Below are positions 18,318-27,881 of a DNA stretch of 52,256 nucleotides, in pieces. The stretch's first letter is position 1; the number at the start of each line of letters is the position of its first letter. The position numbers and the translations under genes were made by a program. Under the pieces are notes generated by a model. The model saw only the letters and a list, made by a program, of their open reading frames with translations, made no database searches and was not told where the DNA came from. Source of the DNA: Longimicrobiales bacterium (GTDB lineage Bacteria > Gemmatimonadota > Gemmatimonadetes > Longimicrobiales > Gaopeijiaceae); assembly GCA_029245345.1 (NCBI GenBank), contig JAQWPM010000011.1:1-52256 (forward strand), written 5' to 3'.

Positions 18318-18960
18318 ATGCGTCTCCCGACTCTCCCACTGTTCGCACTTTGCCTTGCGGCTGCCCTTGGGTTGGCATCTCCGGCCTGCGCCCAACCACG
18401 CGCTATCCAGCACGGGGGCGTCACCCAAGCAGTGAACACGACTGATATCACGCTCGAGTATGACCGCCCGGTCCTCAGAGGTCGATCCGTGTTCGGGGAT
18501 CTTCTGGACTACGACGTAGTGTGGACGCCCGGAGCGAACCGGGCTACGTGGATCGAGTTCAGTGAGCCGGTGACAGTCCAAGGGGCTTCTTTGGAAGCGG
18601 GCCGTTACGGGATCTGATCCGTCCCTGACGACGAAATGGCCCAGCGGCTCAACGGGATGGGCATGTTCCACATCGAGATGTTCGCCGGCCTACCGGGCAC
18701 TCGATCAGAATTAATCTGACAGCGCAGGAGGGAGAACGGGTATTACACGCACCTCGGCCGCCAACGGAACGTGATCTTCACGCGCGACTCAGAACCCAAT
18801 GGAGACGCCATGACCCTAGGGCTCTTTGGCGTCCTCGCACTGCCGGCGAATGGTGTAGATCAAAGCACGAACACCTCCGCCATTCGAGGTACGGTACGCA
18901 CGTCCTGGCGCAGGCTGCCGGCGACACAAACCGTCGGCTTCCCAACATAAAGGGGTGAAA
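18318..18960 (+). pseudogene. DUF2911 protein, broken at a conserved Trp
   Basis: The start (MRLPTLPLFALCLAAALG) gives a signal peptide cut near AQPRA. The DUF2911 core follows: ITLEYDRPVLRGRSVFGDLLDYDVVWTPGANRATWIEF, then LEAGRYGI. The next codon is TGA at 18615-18617, where family members normally have a Trp (YGLWTIP-like), and in-frame text resumes as SVPDDEMAQ for about 33 codons before another TGA. Later sequence up to about 18960 keeps fragments (TLGLFGVLALPANG) in other frames but no full domain. It is best read as a pseudogene. A selenocysteine reading is unlikely because the family has Trp here. Confidence 0.65.
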
Positions 18961-19065
18961 GCCCGCGCCTTTCCTCGACGGCGTTTCTGGCCGACTGGCG
19001 CCGACCCTCAACCCAGCTAGAATGAGGCTCCCACAGGCCTAAGCACCCATTCGTCCGCGGCGCAC

Positions 19066-22000
19066 GTGAGCTTCGTTCACCTCCATACTCACTCCGAATT
19101 TTCGCTCCTCGACGGAGCGAACCGCATCACGGACCTGGTGCACAAGGCCAAAGAACACGAGATGCCTGGCCTCGCTCTCACGGACCACGGGTGCATGTTC
19201 GGCGCATGGGCCTTCCACAAAGCCGCCCGGAAAGAGGGCATCAAACCCATCGTCGGCATGGAGGCCTACGTCGCCCCGGGAGACCGCCGCGACCGATCGC
19301 GCTCGGGGAAGGGTGATCGCGCCTACTACCACCTCGTGCTTTTAGCGCGGGACCGTGTAGGGTACCAGAACCTCATCAAGCTGTCGTCGATCGGGTATAC
19401 GGAGGGCTTCTACCACAAGCCTCGTGTCGATCGGGAAGTGCTCGCGAAGCACCAAGAAGGGATCATCGTCTCTTCCGCGTGTATGGCGGGTGAGGTCGCC
19501 CGGCACCTGACGGCAGACAACTACCAGGGCGCCCGCGAGGCCGCCGAGTGGTATGCGAACCTGTTCGACGGTCGCTACTACCTGGAGGTGCAGGCACACG
19601 ACACGCCAGGCCAGGCGGAACTGAACGCGAACATCTTCAAACTCGGTAAGGACCTCGGTCTGCCCGTGGTCGCGACGAACGACTCACACTTCCTGAAACC
19701 GGAAGACCACGAAGCGCACGACATCCTTCTGTGCATCGGGCTCGGTAAGGACCGGGACGACCCGAACCGCATGAAGTACGACGAGGGGTTGTACTTCAAA
19801 AGCGCGGAAGAGATGGCTTCGCGCTTCCCGGAAAACCCCGAGGTCATCGAGAACACGCTGGCCATCGCGGACGCAGTCGATCTCACGTTCGAGAAGAAGT
19901 ACCACCTGCCCGAGTTCCCGCTCCCTGAGACACATACGGACGAGAACGACTACCTGGAATTCTTAACACTCGAGGGCACGAAGGAGCGCTACGGCGATCC
20001 TCTCCCCGAGGTGGTGCAGGAACGTTTCGACTACGAAATGGGCGTCATCAAGGGCACAGGGTACGCCGGGTACTTCCTGATCACTCAGGACTTCATCCGC
20101 TGGGCTCGGGACAACGACATCCCTGTCGGTCCGGGACGTGGGTCTGCAGCTGGCTCGCTCGTGGCGTACGCGCTGGGCATTACGAACCTGGACCCCATCG
20201 CATTCGATCTCCTGTTTGAGCGCTTCTTGAATCCTGAACGCGTCTCGATGCCGGATATCGACATCGATTTCTGCTATGAGCGGCGCGCGGAAGTCATCGA
20301 GTACACGCGCGACAAGTACGGCAAGGACGCGGTCGGCCAGATCATCACGTTCGGGACTATGAAGTCTCGGGCAGTGATCCGTGACGTCGGTCGGGCGCTC
20401 GGATTCGAGCCGTCCGAGACCGACAAGATCGCCAAGCTGATTCCCAACGCGCCTGGACAAGCCTTCACAGTCCAAGAAGCCGTGGACGGGCTCAAAGAGG
20501 TGAAGCAGTACTACAATCTCGACGAGCGGCACAAACAGCTCTTCGACTACTCGATCACGCTCGAAGGCCTCTCCCGTCACACTTCGGTTCACGCCGCCGG
20601 TGTGGTGATCGCCCCCGGCCCCATCGACGACTACGTACCTGTCAGCGTCCAGACCGGAAAGAACGGGAACGGCGAAGACGCGATGGTCGTCACCCAGTAC
20701 GACATGAACTGCCTCGACGAGGCGGGCATGCTCAAGATGGACTTCTTGGGCCTCAAGACCCTCACCGTGATCTACGACGCGGTGGCGATGGTGAAGGAGC
20801 AGTGCGGCGCACTCACGAATCCGGACACGGGTGAGTCGTACGAGACGATGGATGACGTCCCATTGGACGACCCGGCGGTCTACAAGATGATCGCGCGGGG
20901 CGGCACCTCGGGAATCTTCCAGTTCGAGTCCACGCTTGCAAACGACAAGCTCCGCGCCATGCGCTGCGACGGGTTTGAGGACCTGATCGCGACGAACGCG
21001 CTCATCCGCCCAGGTCCGCTCGACTCCGGCATGACGGACGTCTACATCGACCGAAAGTTGGGGCGGAAAGAGGTCTCGTACCCGCATCCGGATCTCGAAG
21101 AGGTCCTGAAGCCGACGTACGGCGTGATCGTGTACCAGGAACAGGTCATGCGCATCGCGTCCGTGCTCGCCGGCTTCACGCTTGGTGAAGCGGATGTGCT
21201 ACGGAAGGCAGTGGGAAAAAAGGACGCCGCGCTCATCAAGAAGGAGCTCGGCAAATTCCTCGAGCGCTCCATGGCGAACGGAGTCGACAAACGGACTGCG
21301 GAAGAACTCGCGGACCAAATCGAGACCTTCGGTCGGTACGGCTTCAATCGATCCCATGCGGCCGCGTACTCGCTGATTTCGTACCACACCGCTTGGCTGA
21401 AGACCCACTATCCGGCGCAGTTCATGGCCGGACTGCTCTCCTCCGTGCTCGACAACACGGACAGTGTGGTGAAGTACATCGGGGCCTGCCGAGACCTCCC
21501 CCGATTCGTCCCGAAGGTGGAAGACTCCCTCGAGGTACTCCCCCCGGATGTGAACGAATCCGCGTGGAAGTTCGCCGTGACACCCAAGGGCAAGATCCGA
21601 TTCGGTATGGGTGCGGTCCGCGGGGTCGGACACAGCGCGGTCAGTTCGGTCCTCGATGCACGCAAGGACGGACCCTTCACCACGCTCTTCGACTTCCTGG
21701 ATCGCATCGACATTCGGGCGCTCAACAAACGCGCGTGTGAGGCTCTCGTTGCAGCTGGAGCCCTGGACGCTTTCGGACATCGTTCTGCCCTGCTCGCGGG
21801 GCTCGACGCCGCCTACGGAGAGGTCCAGGCTCGCCAGGCAGAGATCGAGGCCGGTCAGGCGTCGCTCTTTGGCGGGGGGTCCGACCTTCCCCAGAAGGCC
21901 CCGCCGCTTCCGAACGTGCCAGAGTGGTCGGAGCCCGAACGACTGAAGCGGGAAAAGGCCGCACTTGGCTTCTTCATTTCCGGTCACCCTCTCGACCGAT

Positions 22001-22650
22001 ACCGCGAAGTGGTGCGCGCCTTCGAGCCCGTGGCAACCGAAAACCTTGGAGACCGACCCGGCCAAGCCGTCGATCTACCGTGTGTCGTGACTTCTGTGCA
22101 GCGGCAGATCTCTCGAAAAGACAACTCCGAGTGGGGCAAGGTCATCGTCGAGGACTTCACGGGCACGGCGACAGTGCTCGCATTCCGTGACACCTGGCAG
22201 AAATACAAGGACGTGCTCGCTCAAGACGAGGTCGTTCTTCTGTCGGGCAAGGTCAGCGGGCGGGAACGGGACGAGGAAGATCCGCCGGTGTTCTTGGATG
22301 CCGCACGGCCGTTGGAAGAGGTCACCAGTGGTGGCGAGCTTGCGCTTCAGATCGAACTAGAGCTCGGCTCCGACGTCGACTCCGCGGTCTTCGAGCGCGC
22401 CAAGGTTGTCATGGCGGAACACCCGGGTCCCTCACCTGTCTGGTTCCAGATCGGCTCCGACAACGGCGACCGTGCGCCGCGAATGCGCTCTCGCTCGCTG
22501 AAAGTGACACCCGACAATGAGACGCTCGACGAGCTTCAGAAGCTGTTCGGGCGCGGGAACGTGCGCTTGGTACGTGCTGTGATCCCGGCAGTCGACACCT
22601 CCCAATCGGACCGCCGCGAGTTCTGGCGGAACAAGCAGCAGTCGGGCTAG
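19066..22650 (+). CDS. dnaE: DNA polymerase III alpha subunit
   Basis: This 1194-residue replicative polymerase catalytic subunit compares with 1160 in E. coli. The N-terminal PHP domain starts directly with FVHLHTHSEFSLLDG. The catalytic aspartates lie in PDIDIDF (residues 396-402), preceded by GPGRGSAAGSLVAY. Later sites are FGRYGFNRSHAAAYSLISY, a helix-hairpin-helix region, and an OB-fold domain at about 1000-1080 (AVDLPCVVTSVQRQIS). The start is a GTG at 19066; the PHP motif begins at residue 2-4, so a much later start is impossible. No proofreading exonuclease domain is fused. Confidence 0.97.
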   Translation: MSFVHLHTHSEFSLLDGANRITDLVHKAKEHEMPGLALTDHGCMFGAWAFHKAARKEGIKPIVGMEAYVAPGDRRDRSRSGKGDRAYYHLVLLARDRVGYQNLIKLSSIGYTEGFYHKPRVDREVLAKHQEGIIVSSACMAGEVARHLTADNYQGAREAAEWYANLFDGRYYLEVQAHDTPGQAELNANIFKLGKDLGLPVVATNDSHFLKPEDHEAHDILLCIGLGKDRDDPNRMKYDEGLYFKSAEEMASRFPENPEVIENTLAIADAVDLTFEKKYHLPEFPLPETHTDENDYLEFLTLEGTKERYGDPLPEVVQERFDYEMGVIKGTGYAGYFLITQDFIRWARDNDIPVGPGRGSAAGSLVAYALGITNLDPIAFDLLFERFLNPERVSMPDIDIDFCYERRAEVIEYTRDKYGKDAVGQIITFGTMKSRAVIRDVGRALGFEPSETDKIAKLIPNAPGQAFTVQEAVDGLKEVKQYYNLDERHKQLFDYSITLEGLSRHTSVHAAGVVIAPGPIDDYVPVSVQTGKNGNGEDAMVVTQYDMNCLDEAGMLKMDFLGLKTLTVIYDAVAMVKEQCGALTNPDTGESYETMDDVPLDDPAVYKMIARGGTSGIFQFESTLANDKLRAMRCDGFEDLIATNALIRPGPLDSGMTDVYIDRKLGRKEVSYPHPDLEEVLKPTYGVIVYQEQVMRIASVLAGFTLGEADVLRKAVGKKDAALIKKELGKFLERSMANGVDKRTAEELADQIETFGRYGFNRSHAAAYSLISYHTAWLKTHYPAQFMAGLLSSVLDNTDSVVKYIGACRDLPRFVPKVEDSLEVLPPDVNESAWKFAVTPKGKIRFGMGAVRGVGHSAVSSVLDARKDGPFTTLFDFLDRIDIRALNKRACEALVAAGALDAFGHRSALLAGLDAAYGEVQARQAEIEAGQASLFGGGSDLPQKAPPLPNVPEWSEPERLKREKAALGFFISGHPLDRYREVVRAFEPVATENLGDRPGQAVDLPCVVTSVQRQISRKDNSEWGKVIVEDFTGTATVLAFRDTWQKYKDVLAQDEVVLLSGKVSGRERDEEDPPVFLDAARPLEEVTSGGELALQIELELGSDVDSAVFERAKVVMAEHPGPSPVWFQIGSDNGDRAPRMRSRSLKVTPDNETLDELQKLFGRGNVRLVRAVIPAVDTSQSDRREFWRNKQQSG

Positions 22651-22745
22651 CGGGAACTGTCTTCCCCTCCCCACAAATCCCTGTGAAACTAGTTACCCAG
22701 CCATTCCGGTGACCTGACGCGGGTCGCCCAACTCAGCGAAAGACC

Positions 22746-24311
22746 ATGACGAAGGCCCAGATCCTCAGCGCGCTCGGCATCGAAGACTCCAACCTCGGCG
22801 GCTACCACGGCGAATGGATGGGGTCAGGGGCCGTTCTCGACGTCACGAGCCCCATCGACGGCGAGCGTATTGCCAGCGTCACTCAGGTCACCGAAGCGGA
22901 GTACGACGCCATCGTGGATCGTGCGCAGGCTGCCTTCCTCGTGTGGAGAAAGGTCCCGGCGCCGCATCGTGGCGAGGTCATTCGTCAGCTCGGCAACAAG
23001 CTGCGCGAGAAGAAAGAGGCACTCGGCGCGCTGGTCACGCTCGAGATGGGCAAGATCAAAGCCGAGGGTGAGGGCGAGGTCCAAGAGATGATCGACATCT
23101 GCGATTTCGCCGTGGGATTGTCGCGTCAGCTCTACGGCCTGACGCTCGCAAGCGAGCGCCAGGACCACCATATGCGGGAGCAGTGGCACCCCATGGGTGT
23201 GGTGGGTGTCATCAGCGCCTTCAACTTCCCTGTCGCGGTGTGGAGCTGGAACGCGGCACTCGCCGCGGTCTGCGGTGACGCCACTCTATGGAAGCCGTCC
23301 GAGCGCACCCCGCTCACAGCGGTCGCCGTCACGAAGATCGTCGCCGAAGTATGTGCCGAAAACGATGTGGATCCAGCGGTATTCGCTCTGGCTGTGGGTG
23401 ACGGTCCGAGCATCGGTGAGCGGCTCCTCAACGACACCCGCATTCCATTGGTGTCCGCGACGGGATCCTGCCGCATGGGCCGGCGCGTCGCGGAAGTCGT
23501 CGGAAAGCGACTGGGTAAGTCTCTGCTCGAACTCGGCGGCAACAACGCCATCATCGTCACGCCACACGCCAACATGGACATCGCGCTGCCGGGCATCGTA
23601 TTCGGCTCGGTCGGCACCGCGGGCCAGCGCTGCACGAGCACGCGGCGAATCATCGTGCACCGCTCCGTGAAGGAAGAGCTCGTAAGCCGGCTCGTGAACG
23701 CCTATAAGGGTGTGAAGATCGGCGACCCGCTCGACCCCGACACACTCATGGGTCCGCTCTTGAACGAGCACACGGTCGCGGCGTTCAAGGCGGCACAAGA
23801 AAAGGTCGTCGCCGAGGGTGGTGAAATCCTCTGCGGCGGTGAGGTCCTCGAGGGCGACGCGTATCCGGGCGGCCGGTACGTGGCCCCGTGCATCGCATCT
23901 GCCGAGAACCACTACCAAATCGTTCAGGACGAAACGTTCGCACCCATTCTGTACATCATCGAGTACGGTTCGGCAGACGCGACACCGGCGGAGGCCATCG
24001 GCGAGCTCGAAGAGGCGCTCCAGATCCACAACGACGTTCCGCAGGGCCTTTCCTCTTCGATCTTCACGGACCACATGCGGGAAGCCGAGTACTTCCTCTC
24101 GCACCGCGGCTCCGACTGTGGCATCGCCAACGTGAACATCGGGACATCCGGGGCCGAGATCGGCGGCGCCTTTGGTGGCGAGAAGGAAACCGGTGGGGGT
24201 CGGGAATCGGGATCCGACGCTTGGAAGGCCTACATGCGCCGGCAGACCAACACGGTGAATTGGAGTACAGAGCTGCCGTTGGCTCAGGGCATTTCGTTCG
24301 ACGTAGGCTGA
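22746..24311 (+). CDS. ALDH7-type aldehyde dehydrogenase
   Basis: This 521-residue NAD-dependent aldehyde dehydrogenase resembles the alpha-aminoadipic semialdehyde / piperideine-6-carboxylate dehydrogenases of lysine breakdown. Glu262 lies in LLELGGNNAI and the catalytic Cys296 in AGQRCTSTRR. The double Asn after the Gly pair and the GKIKAEGEGEVQEMID segment near 100 are typical of the ALDH7 group. No other lysine-catabolic gene is nearby, so the substrate stays inferred. The next gene starts 33 bp downstream. Confidence 0.9.
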   Translation: MTKAQILSALGIEDSNLGGYHGEWMGSGAVLDVTSPIDGERIASVTQVTEAEYDAIVDRAQAAFLVWRKVPAPHRGEVIRQLGNKLREKKEALGALVTLEMGKIKAEGEGEVQEMIDICDFAVGLSRQLYGLTLASERQDHHMREQWHPMGVVGVISAFNFPVAVWSWNAALAAVCGDATLWKPSERTPLTAVAVTKIVAEVCAENDVDPAVFALAVGDGPSIGERLLNDTRIPLVSATGSCRMGRRVAEVVGKRLGKSLLELGGNNAIIVTPHANMDIALPGIVFGSVGTAGQRCTSTRRIIVHRSVKEELVSRLVNAYKGVKIGDPLDPDTLMGPLLNEHTVAAFKAAQEKVVAEGGEILCGGEVLEGDAYPGGRYVAPCIASAENHYQIVQDETFAPILYIIEYGSADATPAEAIGELEEALQIHNDVPQGLSSSIFTDHMREAEYFLSHRGSDCGIANVNIGTSGAEIGGAFGGEKETGGGRESGSDAWKAYMRRQTNTVNWSTELPLAQGISFDVG

Positions 24312-24344
24312 CGACCGACTCACCCCGCCGACCCCGCCGCCATC

Positions 24345-25499
24345 ATGGCTGAGACACAGTTCAGCGTCCCCCAAGGGGACTTCGATTTGATCCGATACCC
24401 ACCCACGCGAGACCCGAACCTGCGCGCTTGGGATGCCGCCGACGAGCTTCTCTTGTCCCACCTGGATGAGGTCATGCGCGAGCGGCCGATCGCAAAGGTG
24501 TTGATCGTCAACGACGCCTTTGGCGCCATCTCAGCGGCGGTCTCCGCCGCGACCAAAACGCAAGAAGCCGCCCAAGTGCGATTCGTATCGGACTCGCACG
24601 TGGCGTGGATCGCAACACGCCAGAATCTGGACCGCAATGCAATCGACCCGATCCAGGACGTCCACATGGGCGGGGCGGACGCGGTCCTCATCAAGATCCC
24701 GAAGACGCTCGCGCTCCTCGAAGCTCAGCTCGTTCAGCTACGAGACTCGCTGCAGCCCACCACGGTTATCGTGGCTGCGGGCATGACCCGCGACATCCAC
24801 TCGTCAACTCTGGAGCTGTTCGAGCAGACCCTCGGGCCGACCCGCACATCGCTAGCCAAGAAGAAGGCCCGATTGATCTTCACAGAGCTCGATCCGGCGC
24901 TGTCCCCACCGGCTCTGGAGCCAACCGTTGTCCCGCTCGACCGTCCGAAGATCGAGTTGGTCAACCACGCAGGCGTCTTCTCGGCGAAACGACTCGACAA
25001 CGGCACACGCCTCCTTCTGGAGAACCTTCCCGCTACCGCGGATGGTCCAAGCGTGATCGACCTAGGGTGCGGAAATGGCGTGCTCGGCGTGGCGGTGGCC
25101 CTCGCAGACTCGACCGCCGAGGTCACCTTCGTCGACGAATCCCACCTCGCGATGCGTTCTGCTGAGGACACGTTCCGGCGCGCCTTCCAGGGCCGGGAAG
25201 CCGGGTCGTACTCCAAGCCCACATTCCGCGTCGGTGACTGTCTGGACGGGCTCCCTGGTGACTCCGCCGACCTCATCGTGTGCAACCCGCCCTTCCATCA
25301 GGGTCGAGTGCAAGGAGACGATGTCGCGTGGAAGATGTTCACCGGGGCGAAGCGAGTGCTCGCACCGGGTGGTGAACTCTGGGTCGTCGGGAACCGCCAC
25401 CTGGAGTACTTCGACAAGCTGAAACGCGCGTTCGGAAACAGTCAGGTCATGGCGAGCACGTCGAAGTTCCTCGTAATCCGTGCGGTGGTTAGCGCTTAA
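24345..25499 (+). CDS. rlmG: RlmG/RsmC-type 23S rRNA guanine-N2 methyltransferase
   Basis: This 384-residue protein is close to the length of E. coli RlmG (378). An N-terminal degenerate methyltransferase-like domain (residues 1-190) precedes a class I SAM methyltransferase domain. The SAM loop is VIDLGCGNGVLGVAVAL near 239-255 and the catalytic motif is NPPFHQG near 314-320. GGELWVVGNRHLEYFDKL then follows, as in RlmG/RsmC. It would methylate a guanine N2 in 23S rRNA (G1835 in E. coli). Confidence 0.85.
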   Translation: MAETQFSVPQGDFDLIRYPPTRDPNLRAWDAADELLLSHLDEVMRERPIAKVLIVNDAFGAISAAVSAATKTQEAAQVRFVSDSHVAWIATRQNLDRNAIDPIQDVHMGGADAVLIKIPKTLALLEAQLVQLRDSLQPTTVIVAAGMTRDIHSSTLELFEQTLGPTRTSLAKKKARLIFTELDPALSPPALEPTVVPLDRPKIELVNHAGVFSAKRLDNGTRLLLENLPATADGPSVIDLGCGNGVLGVAVALADSTAEVTFVDESHLAMRSAEDTFRRAFQGREAGSYSKPTFRVGDCLDGLPGDSADLIVCNPPFHQGRVQGDDVAWKMFTGAKRVLAPGGELWVVGNRHLEYFDKLKRAFGNSQVMASTSKFLVIRAVVSA

Positions 25500-25640
25500 G
25501 CACCTGAAGGCTCGTCCGGGATCACCCGATCCAAGGGAGGAAAGAGCCGGACAGAATCACCGTTCTCGAACGTCCAGGACTCCGCACCCCGCACGAGGAC
25601 AAAACGATCGCCCGCCCGCGCGCCCGATCTCTACTTGAGT
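25497..25640 (-). pseudogene. Unidentified C-terminal gene fragment
   Basis: A minus-strand frame between a TAG near 25635 and a TAA next to the rlmG stop reads GDRFVLVRGAESWTFENG, then VRLFPPLDRVIPDEPSG. It looks protein-like and lacks an N-terminus. A neighbouring frame continues plausible coding (DLVTQVEIGRAGG), suggesting a frameshift. I cannot assign it to a family. The rest of the 25500-25875 gap shows nothing else. Confidence 0.3.
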
Positions 25641-25875
25641 CACGAGATCTGTATCTAAATGCAACCAGGCGCTTGTTACGCCATTCCGTGATCTGCCGGC
25701 TCAGATGGACACGCACGCCGGGGCTCGGGGCGACGGAGCAAGCGAAGTCTGTGTGCGATACCGGGGCCGCTCACTGCGACCGCGGCGCGAACGGCTATTC
25801 TTCTGACTCGGATCTTCACTGTTTGTCATCAGGCCGCCACCGCTCTGCGAGAGCGGCGCCGATCGAGAGCATCGC

Positions 25876-26880
25876 ATGTCCAGACAATTCATAGAGCTTC
25901 GAGGGAGGCTGCGCGCGGTGTCCCCCGTAATGACGGCCCTTGTGGTCGGAGTCCTCGTCGTCGGAGCCGGCTGTTCGGATGGCGGTAGCAACTCGGGTGG
26001 AGCCCCACAGGAGGAGGCAGCCGAAGAGGTCTCGGCGCTGCTTGTAGCTCACCGGGGCGCGTCCGCTTACGCACCAGAGCACACGCTCGCCGCCTATGAG
26101 CTGGCCATCGATCAGGGTGCGGATTACGTCGAGCCGGATCTTCAGATTACTCGCGATGGCGTGCTCATTGCCTTGCATGACCTGACGCTGAACCGGACCA
26201 CCGACGTCGAGCTCGTCTTCCCGGACCGCTTCCGGGTGGACACGGTTCGGGGTGAGTCGGTACACAGGTGGTACGCAAACGATTTCGATCTCGAGGAAAT
26301 CCTGCGGCTCGACGCGGGGGCCTGGTTTGGAGAGGAGTTCGCCGGGGCTCGGGTGCCCCTGTTCTCGGAAGTAATCGACGTCGTGCGGGGACGGGCGGGG
26401 ATCTTCGCGGAGACGAAGGCCCCGGAGGTCTATGGCGATCGGGGGTTCGACATGGAGCGGTTGGTGTTGCTTGAGCTGAGCCAGCACGGCCTGGATCGTC
26501 CAGGAGCGGACCCGGACACCCCTATAGTGATCCAGTCGTTCAGTGCGGCGAGTCTCCGGATCCTGCGAGACGAGCTCGGCACAGAGCTGCCGCTGACCTA
26601 CCTGATCTCCGGGCCCGATGCCGAGGACTGGCTGTCAGCCGAGGGGCTGATTCGGGTGAGAGCCTTCGCCACCGGAATCGCGCCGACGAAGAGCCTCCTC
26701 GTGGACCGACCCGAGGTGGTGGCGCGGGCGCACGATGCGGGTCTGACCGTGATCCCCTGGACATTCGGCGCTTCCAGGACCGATCAGTTCGACTCACTCC
26801 GGGAGGAGATGGCCCGATTCCTGGTCGATCTGGGGGTGGACGGACTGATCACGAACAACCCGGACCTCTTTCCGAGATAA
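25876..26880 (+). CDS. glpQ: Glycerophosphodiester phosphodiesterase, lipoprotein
   Basis: This 334-residue protein hydrolyses glycerophosphodiesters to glycerol-3-phosphate and an alcohol. It has a lipoprotein signal with Cys33 (VGAGC), so it acts outside the cytoplasm. The GDPD core is clear: HRGASAYAPEHT with His59-Arg60, then VEPDLQITRDGVLIALHD with Glu86, Asp88 and His101. The C-terminus has ITNNPDLFPR, the usual family ending. It converges on the glpK-glpD-glpF operon; the G3P or glycerol it frees would be the substrate of that operon. A hairpin lies just past its stop. Confidence 0.92.
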   Translation: MSRQFIELRGRLRAVSPVMTALVVGVLVVGAGCSDGGSNSGGAPQEEAAEEVSALLVAHRGASAYAPEHTLAAYELAIDQGADYVEPDLQITRDGVLIALHDLTLNRTTDVELVFPDRFRVDTVRGESVHRWYANDFDLEEILRLDAGAWFGEEFAGARVPLFSEVIDVVRGRAGIFAETKAPEVYGDRGFDMERLVLLELSQHGLDRPGADPDTPIVIQSFSAASLRILRDELGTELPLTYLISGPDAEDWLSAEGLIRVRAFATGIAPTKSLLVDRPEVVARAHDAGLTVIPWTFGASRTDQFDSLREEMARFLVDLGVDGLITNNPDLFPR

Positions 26881-26890
26881 GCTGCGGCCG

Positions 26891-26913
26891 GTGGCCCATC
26901 ACTGAAGGGCCAC
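26891..26913. terminator. Hairpin after the phosphodiesterase gene
   Basis: GTGGCCC (891-897) and GGGCCAC (907-913) form a perfect 7-bp stem with a 9-nt loop, 10 bases past the stop codon. There is no U tract, so it may be a weak terminator or an mRNA-stabilising hairpin. The rest of 26914-27137 holds a short frame from 26951 with a signal-like start that I do not accept as a gene. Confidence 0.35.
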
Positions 26914-27137
26914 GACGGGTACGCCACACTAGCTACAGGGCATCCCTCGCATGATCAGGGCGCCGCTCGTGACGCCCCTCCTGATTGCCCTCACGATCGC
27001 CTGCCTGTTCCAAGCGGGCAGCAGGTTCGATCGGAAGAGCGCCTACGCCCGGCACGTGGAGTCAGGGTTCGTCCGGACGATGACCGCCGATCCTGATCGC
27101 CTGCCACACCCTGCTCTAGGCAACCTCCCTACCCGGA

Positions 27138-27881
27138 TCATCCGGCCCCACCGAGGGCAGAGTACGCCAGAGCGGCGACAACTCCGCCGACGATCGGCCC
27201 CAGCACCGGGATCCAGGCATAGCCCCAGTCGCTATCCCGCTTCCCACCCGGCATGGGTAGGATCGCGTGCATCAGTCTCGGGCTCAGGTCCCTCGCCGGG
27301 TTGATGGCGTACCCCGTCGTTCCTCCCAGCGCCAGGCCGATCGCCAGCACCAGCAATCCCACGGGGAGAGCGTCGACCGCACCAAGCGCCCCAGCGGTCC
27401 CAGTCGACCCGACCAGATCCGGCGCAACCATGTAGAGCACCCCGAAGACCAGGACGAAGGTGCCGATGACCTCGGAGATAAAGTTGGCTCGGGTCTTCCG
27501 GATCGCCGGACCAGTGCAGAACACGGCCAGCTTCGCATCCAGATCGTCCGTCGCCGCGAAGTGTGGATGGTAGTGAGCCCACACTAGGAATGCTCCGAAC
27601 GCGCCGCCGAGGAACTGGGCCGCGAAGTAGCTGGGGACGGAGGCCCACGGAAAGCTGCCCGCGACGGCGAGTCCTACAGTGACGGCTGGGTTGATGTGGG
27701 CACCACTGAATGCGGCGACACAAAAGACCGCTACGAACACAGCCATCCCCCAGCCCCACGTGATCACAAGCCACCCGGAATCCGACCCCTTCGTGCCCTT
27801 GAGAAGGACATTGGCAACCACGCCGTCGCCCAGAAGAATCAGGAGTGCCGTGCCCACGAACTCAGCCAAGAACGGTGTCAT
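27138..27881 (-). CDS. glpF: Glycerol uptake facilitator (aquaglyceroporin)
   Basis: This 247-residue MIP-family channel has six membrane helices and both NPA half-helix motifs (HINPAVT near residue 66 and AINPARD near 201). The second one ends NPARD, the Asp typical of glycerol facilitators rather than pure water channels. It lets glycerol diffuse in, to be trapped by GlpK. Its ATG at 27881 overlaps the glpD stop in an ATGA arrangement, so the two are translationally coupled. The long in-frame extension upstream is the glpD region and is not used. Confidence 0.93.
   Translation of the reverse strand: MTPFLAEFVGTALLILLGDGVVANVLLKGTKGSDSGWLVITWGWGMAVFVAVFCVAAFSGAHINPAVTVGLAVAGSFPWASVPSYFAAQFLGGAFGAFLVWAHYHPHFAATDDLDAKLAVFCTGPAIRKTRANFISEVIGTFVLVFGVLYMVAPDLVGSTGTAGALGAVDALPVGLLVLAIGLALGGTTGYAINPARDLSPRLMHAILPMPGGKRDSDWGYAWIPVLGPIVGGVVAALAYSALGGAG

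Noticed and set aside
18615-18617. TGA in the DUF2911 gene as a selenocysteine codon
   Set aside because: The family has Trp at this position, no redox motif surrounds it, and a second stop follows soon after.
19963-21087. Long minus-strand frame of 374 codons inside dnaE
   Set aside because: It is opposite the polymerase catalytic core and has no recognisable motif; high-GC antisense frames are common.
23286-24461. Minus-strand frame of 391 codons opposite the aldehyde dehydrogenase
   Set aside because: It is a shadow frame of a well-supported gene and spans into the next gene.
26951-27304. Plus-strand frame with a signal-like N-terminus
   Set aside because: It runs over the 3' end of glpF on the opposite strand, turns into Arg/Ser/Pro-rich text and has no family.
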